A stretch of 58,991 bases of DNA from an uncultured Arenicella sp. Lineage in GTDB: Bacteria > Pseudomonadota > Gammaproteobacteria > Arenicellales > Arenicellaceae. The DNA lies in the NCBI GenBank assembly GCA_947499305.1, contig CANMNN010000028.1:1-58991 (forward strand), written 5' to 3'. Position numbers and translations under genes: made by a program. Each line of letters opens with the position of its first letter. Position 1 is the stretch's first letter. Of the stretch, positions 17,413 through 24,052 are shown one piece after another. Under the pieces are notes generated by a model, which was given only the letters and a program-made list of their open reading frames with translations, was not told the DNA's origin and made no database searches.

Positions 17413-19758
17413 ATGAGCGAAGATCAAGGTCGAAATATGGGTTTACCGGATTTTAGATTTTCGGTAGATAGTCAGTTGATAGGTGAGCTCGGAGAGCGAC
17501 TGGTTACTAATAACTATATCGCTGTATCAGAGCTAATTAAAAATGCTTACGATGCAGATAGTCCAACTGTTTCACTAAACCTTATAAATATTACCCAAGA
17601 GAATGAGTCTAAACTAAGCAAGATCGTCATTAAAGATACTGGCGTAGGCATGACTCTTTCAGACATTAAAAACTACTGGATGAAAATCGCTACGCCGCAC
17701 AAGGCAGAAAAGCCAACAAGTGCTCTGCATGGGAGACCTCGCACCGGAAACAAAGGCATCGGTAGATTTGCATGTCAAAGAATTTCAAGAATTTTGGTTC
17801 TTGAGAGCTGCGCAAAGGTTATTTCAAGCGCGAAAGGCTCACACTATGAGAATACTCGAGTTACTTTTAATTGGGACGAGTTCAAACCGGGTATGAACGT
17901 TGACGAAATTCCATGTCGATACGAGACGAATACCTCAAATGAGGGAGAAACTGGCATTACGCTCAATCTCATCGATCTACGAGAAAAGTGGACCAGACGT
18001 GATTTTTTAATGCTCCAAAAAAGCGTCGCTCTTGTTTCGGTGGCTGGTCATGTTAAGCGTAAAGGCTTCATGGAAGACCCAGGATTTGAAGCTTCAGTTG
18101 TTTGCGAAGACTTCGAAGATGAAAAATTTGATATAGGTCAAAAAATACTAGCCTCAGGCTGGGGAACGTTAAGAGGAAAAGTGCGTCGCAATGGAGAGGT
18201 AGATTTAACCCTAACATCCGCTTCAGATGATTCCCCTCAAAAATATAAGCTCTCAGGCTTCGATGGTCTCGATGACGTCAATTTTGAAATTCATATCATG
18301 CCCGCAGCGAGTCGTATCAAGAGCGTTGAAAATAGACGAAGTCCATCGAAGTTGACAAAAGCGATTCTTGATCAAATCTGGGAGAATCACTCTGGTGTCC
18401 GGCTGTATCTTAATAAGTTTAGAGTGTACCCATACGGAGATTTAGATTCTGGGGATGACTGGTTGAATATTGGTAAGGATATTGCTCGACGTCGACTTCA
18501 ACCAGATCCAATGCTTAAAGGAATACAGTCTCGTTTTCCTTCTATAGATTTTTCACGGTCAATGCTAAATCATCCTGGGTTACGGGCCCACATCGGCTCC
18601 GTTAATATCGAGGGCGAAGCGTTAAAGTATCTGCAAATAAAAATGGATCGCGAAGGTCTTCTGGAGACTAAGCTTTTTAAAGAGCTAAAGAGGATGATAA
18701 GGGTTTCTCTAGACTGGGCTGCATTAAACTATGAAGCCTTTTTGCGAGCTGAGTCTAAGAAGGTGGCCGCTCGAGAACGAGAAAATTTTATCGAGGTGAC
18801 TAAAAGCAGGGAGATGACCACTAAACAGCAGGTAGGACAAGCGTTAAAAATCATTGACCATGCCACAACGGCGGAAGTTAAGAGCAAGCATTCAGAAAGC
18901 AAAGGTCATAACGAAAAACTAGCCGAAAGCACTGATAAAAACACTCTTGCCGCCGCAGTAAAATTTGTCGAGAGCACCTTTAGTGAAGTTGATGCTGAGC
19001 TCGATACGTTAAGATCTGTCGCCGCTACGGCGCCGTTGTTATTTGTATTTTCTCATGAGTTTAAAGGGATAATCGCGAGTCTATTGAGTCATGCTGTTGG
19101 TTTGGAGAACTTAGCTAAAAAGGCGGATGATAAAGAAATTCAGACTGGGCTAATTGATATGGCAACTGGCTTGAGGGAGTCCTCTACACAACATGAAAAA
19201 ATAACCCATTTATTTGATGTTTTCTCAGATTCTCAAGGCTTTCATAAAAAAAAGGCCAATCTTAAGCGCACGATAGATCAAATTGAACTTGGTTTTGGAT
19301 ATCTATTTAGTGAGTTTGACATTGATTTCGATACCTCCCATTTAAATCCAATTTACACCGTTCCTCACTTGAACGAGGCTGAACTCTACTCAGTACTCAT
19401 AAACGCTGTATCAAACGCTGTGAAGGCTTTAATAGCCAAATCCAATTCAAGGAAAATCTATATTGATGTCGTTGCGACGAAGCTTGTTTGTGAGATTAGA
19501 GTTTCTGACACAGGAGTTGGTCTGCACTCCAAAAATTGGAACAAAGTATTCGCCCCGTTTGTGAGTGACCCGGAAGGAACGATTTATTCTTCACTGAGCT
19601 CTCGCATTGGTGACAAGCAGCTCGCGACCCTCGGTAAAGGGAGTGGCCTTGGGTTACATATAATGAAAAGTATCTTGGAAAAGCACTCCGGAGTTGTTGA
19701 GTTCGAGAAACCGACGGGTGAGTGGAAAACAACTTTACTTTTAAGATTAGCTAAATAG
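17413..19758 (+). CDS. Dual-GHKL protein: Hsp90/MORC-like ATPase fused to histidine kinase
   Basis: The 781-residue protein has two separate GHKL ATP-binding folds. The N-terminal one shows ELIKNAYDAD (40-49), DTGVGM (75-80) and GNKGIGRFA (112-120), as in Hsp90, MutL and MORC ATPases. A middle region of about 350 residues ends in a helical stretch. The C-terminal one is kinase-like: an H-box candidate SHEFKG (His548), an N-box around N664/N668, DTGVG at 699-703 and GKGSGLGL at 741-748. No membrane segment is visible, so it is cytoplasmic. The receiver protein follows after nine bases, so His548 may pass phosphate to it. Prokaryotic MORC/Hsp90-type ATPases are known in some restriction-type systems, which fits the methyltransferase downstream; the signal sensed is unknown. 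Confidence 0.88.
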   Translation: MSEDQGRNMGLPDFRFSVDSQLIGELGERLVTNNYIAVSELIKNAYDADSPTVSLNLINITQENESKLSKIVIKDTGVGMTLSDIKNYWMKIATPHKAEKPTSALHGRPRTGNKGIGRFACQRISRILVLESCAKVISSAKGSHYENTRVTFNWDEFKPGMNVDEIPCRYETNTSNEGETGITLNLIDLREKWTRRDFLMLQKSVALVSVAGHVKRKGFMEDPGFEASVVCEDFEDEKFDIGQKILASGWGTLRGKVRRNGEVDLTLTSASDDSPQKYKLSGFDGLDDVNFEIHIMPAASRIKSVENRRSPSKLTKAILDQIWENHSGVRLYLNKFRVYPYGDLDSGDDWLNIGKDIARRRLQPDPMLKGIQSRFPSIDFSRSMLNHPGLRAHIGSVNIEGEALKYLQIKMDREGLLETKLFKELKRMIRVSLDWAALNYEAFLRAESKKVAARERENFIEVTKSREMTTKQQVGQALKIIDHATTAEVKSKHSESKGHNEKLAESTDKNTLAAAVKFVESTFSEVDAELDTLRSVAATAPLLFVFSHEFKGIIASLLSHAVGLENLAKKADDKEIQTGLIDMATGLRESSTQHEKITHLFDVFSDSQGFHKKKANLKRTIDQIELGFGYLFSEFDIDFDTSHLNPIYTVPHLNEAELYSVLINAVSNAVKALIAKSNSRKIYIDVVATKLVCEIRVSDTGVGLHSKNWNKVFAPFVSDPEGTIYSSLSSRIGDKQLATLGKGSGLGLHIMKSILEKHSGVVEFEKPTGEWKTTLLLRLAK

Positions 19759-19767
19759 AGGGCGAGT

Positions 19768-20832
19768 ATGGATGATAAGTTAAAAGTCTGGGTTATTGAT
19801 GACTGCTTTGCCAAAGCCACTACGAACGGAAGACGAAGCTTAATTGATTCACTTTCTGAGAACAGTGCGATTCGCATTCTAAAGTCTGATCCAAATGAAT
19901 TTGAAAATTTTGAAAGTAAAGTAGAAAGCGAGTTTTCAAACCAAATTGATCTTGTGATAGTCGATTACAAGCTCGATGCACAAGGTCAAATTTTCTCAAA
20001 CGGAAGTGATTTGGTTTCACTTATTAGGAGAATAGCGTTAGATACTCCCATTTTTTTGCTAAGTGTCGATATCCGGTCTGAAGACGAGGATAAAAGCATC
20101 GGAGACTTTGAACGAACTATTTCGGATAACTACTTGAGCAATTCAGAGAATATGGTTCAGGATGTCGACTCCTTACGAGCCATCTCAAACAACTTTAAAT
20201 CAGGAAACAAAGATATACTTATGAGTTTATTGAAGTGTCCCGATTTCGATCAAGATAACCTTCTTCATGCGCTACCGGCGTCTGTGCGTAAAAGTCTAAA
20301 ATCAAAGACTGAAAACAGTGAGCATCAAGGGTCTTTAGTAAGAGATGTGCAACACAAAGAAGATATACCAACTGTGCAATTTACGAGATGGTTTTTCGAC
20401 TTCTTTTATAGGGTTCCTGGCTTTCTTCTTGACTCCCTGTCGTGCGCAATACTGCTGGGAGTGGATTTAGATTACTTTGAGAGTAATATAGTCCCTAATA
20501 TTCAAGAGCAGCTTTATGACGGGCCGTTCAGTAAAACTGTCGAGAAAAGATGGTGGAAAACTGAGCTTGAATCATGGTTGATAGACATGGATGCAAGTGG
20601 CGCTTTGGGAAGAACGACAAATCGTTTTTGTGAATATGCGACCCTATTGAGGGTTCCAAAAGAGAATTGGTCTAAATGCGTTGTTTGTGGTGAAAGTTGG
20701 CCAGAAACTATCGCAGTGCTTTCAGAAGATCAGGGCCAAGAAAAATACCCTGTCCACATTCGGTGCTCTGAACCAGATGCAGAGGCGGATCGACATCACT
20801 ATTTTTCACAGCCGCGGATAGTAACGGAATAA
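19768..20832 (+). CDS. Response-regulator-like protein with zinc-binding tail
   Basis: The 354-residue protein starts with a receiver-type fold: VWVIDDC holds the acidic pair (D11, D12), LVIVDYKLD the probable phospho-acceptor D66 and IFLLSVD the switch Ser99. The conserved lysine of receivers is not obvious, so phosphorylation chemistry may be altered. Residues 130-300 are an unrecognised helical effector region with many aromatic residues (FTRWFFDFFYRVPGF). The tail has CVVC ... HIRC, a likely four-ligand zinc site, and ends with HHYF. No helix-turn-helix DNA-binding domain is apparent. It lies 9 bp after the dual-GHKL gene and 1 bp before the next gene, so the three form a tight operon and a two-component pair. 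Confidence 0.82.
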   Translation: MDDKLKVWVIDDCFAKATTNGRRSLIDSLSENSAIRILKSDPNEFENFESKVESEFSNQIDLVIVDYKLDAQGQIFSNGSDLVSLIRRIALDTPIFLLSVDIRSEDEDKSIGDFERTISDNYLSNSENMVQDVDSLRAISNNFKSGNKDILMSLLKCPDFDQDNLLHALPASVRKSLKSKTENSEHQGSLVRDVQHKEDIPTVQFTRWFFDFFYRVPGFLLDSLSCAILLGVDLDYFESNIVPNIQEQLYDGPFSKTVEKRWWKTELESWLIDMDASGALGRTTNRFCEYATLLRVPKENWSKCVVCGESWPETIAVLSEDQGQEKYPVHIRCSEPDAEADRHHYFSQPRIVTE

Positions 20833-20833
20833 C

Positions 20834-21631
20834 ATGAAGGCCATTAACGTTGATGAAAATTTCACGGCACAGTATATTCAGGAACTCTACGATCTGGTAA
20901 ACAAGCTGATCCGCTTCGGTATGGATTATCCGATTGGAAATCAAACGTGGGTTCAAGCCGTTGCGCATCTACATGGAGACTTAAAACCACTCATACTCGC
21001 TATTAATCGAAATCGGACTCGATCAGTCAATAAAGAATTGGCATTGCATCCGAATATACTCATTGAGTTTGACAATCCAGACGCGCCTAGCGGACATAAA
21101 TTCTATATGAGCTTGGGCGCAAAAATTCAGATTGAAGAATGTGTTTTAGTAGACCAATCGATTTCTCTAAATATTATTGTAAGTCCTGATCAAGATCTAA
21201 CAGCTCAAGATGCGGAACAAGCTTTTTGCTCTCCATTTAAAAGAGGGTATCACGTACTTCGAAAATTTCACTTTGATCTCGACATGGGGATACGTTGCGG
21301 TACTCGCCCGATATCTCACTTTCAATATGGCGGCGGTCGACCGAACTATTTGCCTTTCGAAGATTTTAATTACGAACTTTATGCACCACTAGATATACCG
21401 AGATTTCCGAGTATTCCATCTAGCCTAATTGTCTTTCTGGATCAATTTATCAAATTGCTTTCAAGAAATCCTTTGCATGATATTACAAAAGAGAATTATT
21501 GGAAAAATGCTGTGTTGGCATCAGAGAAACTCTGGCTCGAGCCGTTTTTTAAATCGGCGTATGAGCATCTCAGTAAGGCAGATCGTAAAGAAACTCTATT
21601 TGATTTCTTCTGTCAGCCAGCTAGCCACTAA
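20834..21631 (+). CDS. Uncharacterised protein of the GHKL operon
   Basis: The family is not recognised. The 265-residue protein begins one base after the stop of the receiver gene (TAACATG), so it is translationally coupled. It has no signal peptide or membrane segment. Notable conserved-looking blocks are RKFHFDLDMG (about 145-155), ISHFQYGGGRPN (about 163-174) and PRFPSIPSSLIVFLDQFI (about 193-210). A HxD, then H-x-Q-x-GG, then PRxP order with invariant-looking His and Asp could mark a metal-dependent enzyme, but this is speculation. An N-terminal helical region is followed by strands. By position it could be an effector or adaptor of the two-component pair. Confidence 0.75.
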   Translation: MKAINVDENFTAQYIQELYDLVNKLIRFGMDYPIGNQTWVQAVAHLHGDLKPLILAINRNRTRSVNKELALHPNILIEFDNPDAPSGHKFYMSLGAKIQIEECVLVDQSISLNIIVSPDQDLTAQDAEQAFCSPFKRGYHVLRKFHFDLDMGIRCGTRPISHFQYGGGRPNYLPFEDFNYELYAPLDIPRFPSIPSSLIVFLDQFIKLLSRNPLHDITKENYWKNAVLASEKLWLEPFFKSAYEHLSKADRKETLFDFFCQPASH

Positions 21632-21720
21632 TATGTGTCCCTATTGAGGTAGCGAGCACTATCGATAAGCTTTTTTCTTTGCTACTATGGAAAAATAAAC
21701 AACAAATAAATAGATTACGG

Positions 21721-23397
21721 ATGCTATCTCACCTGAATCAATCAATTCGCCGAGAATTAGGCGCTTACTATACTCCTGTTGAGTTGAGTAGCATTTTAGC
21801 GAATTATCTTGTGAGAACTGGTTCAGATACCTTACTCGAGCCTAGCTTTGGTGGAGTTAACTTGTTAAGCGAGGCAGTTCAATCCCTCCATGCAAAAGGC
21901 TGCTTGGATCCATTTACCAAAGTTTATGGGTGCGATCTAGATCCTCATGCATTTAACTCTTTGACAGAACTTCAAAATAAATATGGAGTAACTGATCAGT
22001 CTAGGTTTATTCTCAAAGACTTTTTGGAAACCAAAAAAGAAGATTTCGGGATCGACGGTTTCGATACTGTATTGGCAAATCCTCCTTTTATCGGATATGG
22101 GCAGATGTCGGATCGACAACGCAAAATTTGTCGGAGTTTGCTAGGTCACTTCAGTATTAGTAAAGCACGTTATGCCGGAACTTGGTTTTACTTTTTACTT
22201 AAATGTCTATCTATGTTGAACCTTGGCGGGAGAATTTGTTTTGTACTCCCGCATGCATTTATGGATTCTGAATATGCTGAGCCTGTCAGAAATCTGATTT
22301 CTAGTAGGTTTCAAAAAAGTACCGTATTTGCGTTTTCCCAGCGATTTTTCGAAGATCAAGGAACTAAAGCTAGGATAATGATCTTAGTCGCTGAGGGTTG
22401 GCAAGAAAGGCCACAATCCGAAAAGAGTATGACTGCCACTTATGTAAGTGGGCTGGAAGATTTTTCTAAAAAGCTAAATAATTTTTCATCGATAGGTCGT
22501 CAAAAACATTGTTTATCGACGACCATTGGAAAAGTGGACGGAAAAATTTCTAATGCAGAAGTTAGCTTCCTGAATACTTTGAAGAATCATCCATTGGCTA
22601 TGGAGTTAGGTGATTTAGTTAAAGTCCGAATAGGGCTTGTCGCTGGAGATGCTGCTTTTTTTACATTTAATAGAAGCGAATGCAAAAGTCTAAATTTCAA
22701 AATTGGACGTCATGTTCAACCTGTCCTGCGGTCGCTCAGAAACATCCCAGGTTTAGAAGTAGATATGTCTGAGATCGATAAGTGTGCCGACATTGGGAAA
22801 TCGACTTACCTACTCAGGTATTCAAAGGCATTACTTAATAGTCCAGCTTATTGCTCATATATTCAGGGCTATGACGAATATGAACGTGAACGAAATGAAA
22901 CTTTTAAAACTAGAAAGGTATGGCATGAGGTTGATGATGGACAAATTCCGGAGTTTTTTATACCTTGCATGAACATGCTTGGCCCAAGACTTGTATTTAA
23001 TAAAGCTCGTGTTAATTGTTTAAATAATACTCATCGTGGATACTTCAGCACAAAAATAAATGTAACGCAGAGAATGCTTATTTCGATTTCGGTGTTAACT
23101 AGCTTTACGCAGACAGTCGCGGAGTTAGAGTCAAAGCAGTATGGAAGTAAAACTCTTAAAATGGAACCTAGTCTATACAAAAAGCTGCCTATTCTGATTC
23201 CTGACTCCACCAATTATAATGAAGTTCGACGGGTATATAAGAAGATCAATAACCATTTGGTTCAAAAAGACTGGCAAAGTGCAACCAGACTTGCATCAGA
23301 GTATGTGTACGGTAAGCTGTTTGAATCTGAAAATGCTCAGAGTTTGGTGCAAACAGGAGATAGTCTCAAGGCAAAGCTAATGCTATATCGAGCGTAA
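21721..23397 (+). CDS. N6-adenine DNA methyltransferase (Eco57I/TaqI-like)
   Basis: I place the start at ATG 21721 (558 residues); a TTG at 21679 would add 14 residues without clear support. Motifs from the ATG: GAYYTP (14-19, motif X), LEPSFGG (39-45, SAM-binding motif I), GCDLDPHA (about 70-77, motif II) and NPPF (120-123, catalytic motif IV of N6-adenine enzymes). About 300 residues follow, as in TaqI/Eco57I-type target-recognition regions. No nuclease motif (PD-(D/E)xK) was found in it and no nuclease gene is adjacent. It comes 89 bp after the uncharacterised gene and is the last gene before the transposon end. It may mark host DNA for the module upstream or act as an orphan enzyme. Confidence 0.88.
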   Translation: MLSHLNQSIRRELGAYYTPVELSSILANYLVRTGSDTLLEPSFGGVNLLSEAVQSLHAKGCLDPFTKVYGCDLDPHAFNSLTELQNKYGVTDQSRFILKDFLETKKEDFGIDGFDTVLANPPFIGYGQMSDRQRKICRSLLGHFSISKARYAGTWFYFLLKCLSMLNLGGRICFVLPHAFMDSEYAEPVRNLISSRFQKSTVFAFSQRFFEDQGTKARIMILVAEGWQERPQSEKSMTATYVSGLEDFSKKLNNFSSIGRQKHCLSTTIGKVDGKISNAEVSFLNTLKNHPLAMELGDLVKVRIGLVAGDAAFFTFNRSECKSLNFKIGRHVQPVLRSLRNIPGLEVDMSEIDKCADIGKSTYLLRYSKALLNSPAYCSYIQGYDEYERERNETFKTRKVWHEVDDGQIPEFFIPCMNMLGPRLVFNKARVNCLNNTHRGYFSTKINVTQRMLISISVLTSFTQTVAELESKQYGSKTLKMEPSLYKKLPILIPDSTNYNEVRRVYKKINNHLVQKDWQSATRLASEYVYGKLFESENAQSLVQTGDSLKAKLMLYRA

Positions 23398-23491
23398 TGG
23401 TTTTTACTATTTCATTCAGTAAAGATTGCCCTCTACTTGATTTACATATATCGTCGACGAGCATACATGAATCACCTTTTGGAGAGTTTTT

Positions 23492-23626
23492 ATGAAAGTA
23501 ATTGGCCAAGAATTTGTTTAATTAAATCGCACTTCCCGATGGAGTACTAGGACCGTTCCGGCTGGTTTTGAGACGCCTGTTAATATTAGACTAAAAATTG
23601 TTGAGTCTGTTGCAGGGCGCGCGTAA
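23492..23626 (+). pseudogene. Possible decayed short gene with internal stop
   Basis: A ribosome binding site (GGAG at 23481-23484) precedes ATG 23492, which reads MKVIGQEFV and then meets TAA at 23519-23521. The same frame continues for 34 more codons (LNRTSRWSTRTVPAGF and onward) to TAA at 23624. The T/S-x-x-W-S-x-x-T-V-P-A-x-F pattern faintly recalls the N-terminal region of DUF1971 (tellurite-resistance type) proteins. It may be a remnant of former cargo near the transposon end, or chance. Confidence 0.3.
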
Positions 23627-23854
23627 TTTTTGTAATCCTCATTACTATGCCTGTCCACTAAGGTGTTTACCGCTTGTAAATTTGTTGCTCGTAAAGATCA
23701 ATATCGCTCGAGTTGAAATAGATGAGTGAAGTTCTTACTATTTGGGCGATATTATCGTTAGAGAAGAGCCGATCTTTTCGTATGCCAAACAGCTGCCATC
23801 GTGCAATTCTAATTTGGCAATAAGATTATCGCTTAAGAAGCCATGACAGCCTAA

Positions 23855-23873
23855 GTTAACAACTTTATTACTC
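23855..23873 (-). repeat. TnsB-type binding site, inner copy of left end
   Basis: GTTAACAACTTTATTACTC; the reverse strand gives GAGTAATAAAGTTGTTAAC, with the AATAAAGT core found in Tn7 TnsB sites. It is identical to the outermost copy at 23975 and lies 54 bp inside the middle copy. Confidence 0.82.
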
Positions 23874-23908
23874 GATTTTTAGGTTAGTCGAAGAAATTCT
23901 TTGATTCA

Positions 23909-23927
23909 GTTAACAACTTTATTTCTC
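23909..23927 (-). repeat. TnsB-type binding site, middle copy of left end
   Basis: GTTAACAACTTTATTTCTC differs from the other two copies at one base (T for A at position 16). It has the same direction as the others. Three spaced sites over about 145 bp are the Tn7L layout; Tn7R has overlapping sites instead. Confidence 0.82.
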
Positions 23928-23974
23928 TAATTTTATATTTCGCTTGGATAAATCAATGAGTTGTAGCCCCCCTT

Positions 23975-24000
23975 GTTAACAACTTTATTACTCTCCTACA
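23975..24000 (-). repeat. Transposon left terminus with outermost TnsB-type site
   Basis: The 19-bp site at 23975-23993 is followed by TCCTACA. On the reverse strand the end reads TGTAGGAGAGTAATAAAGTT: a TGT terminus, eight-base spacer region and AATAAAGT core at the same distance as in Tn7 (TGTGGGCGGACAATAAAGTC). This sets the transposon boundary at 24000. Confidence 0.87.
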
Positions 24001-24005
24001 GTATT
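24001..24005. other. Predicted 5-bp target duplication
   Basis: GTATT directly follows the terminal ACA. Tn7 makes 5-bp duplications, so the same five bases should precede the unseen right end. Only this copy is in the window. Confidence 0.45.
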
Positions 24006-24052
24006 TTCGATATAGGCGCTGCGAACATGAAACTCCTGACAAGAAGTCACTA

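Larger units (their letters stand above)
1..24000 (+). mobile_element. Tn7-like transposon, partial (tnsB' to left end)
   Basis: The stretch contains the end of tnsB, complete tnsC, tnsD and tnsE, about 18.8 kb of cargo and a recognisable left terminus. The left end is shown by three copies of GTTAACAACTTTATTNCTC (23855-23873, 23909-23927, 23975-23993) followed by TCCTACA ending at 24000. Read outward-in, the terminus is TGTAGGAGAGTAATAAAGTT, which parallels the Tn7L start TGTGGGCGGACAATAAAGTC. The gene order and direction are those of Tn7, where tnsA lies next to the right end beside glmS; that end is outside the window. A near-Tn7 TnsD implies insertion downstream of glmS, which is inference. 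No cas genes are present here, so there is no sign of an RNA-guided variant. Confidence 0.92.

Noticed and set aside
17413..20832. Ordinary two-component transcription regulator
   Set aside because: The kinase has a second Hsp90/MORC-type ATPase domain and no sensor or membrane part, and the receiver protein has no DNA-binding domain.
17413..23397. Known Detocs or DISARM defence system
   Set aside because: The expected partners (the Detocs effector arrangement, or DISARM helicase and DUF1998 genes) are absent.
1..24000. CRISPR-associated transposon (CAST)
   Set aside because: No cas genes or repeat arrays are in the window, and TnsD and TnsE are of the classic Tn7 type.
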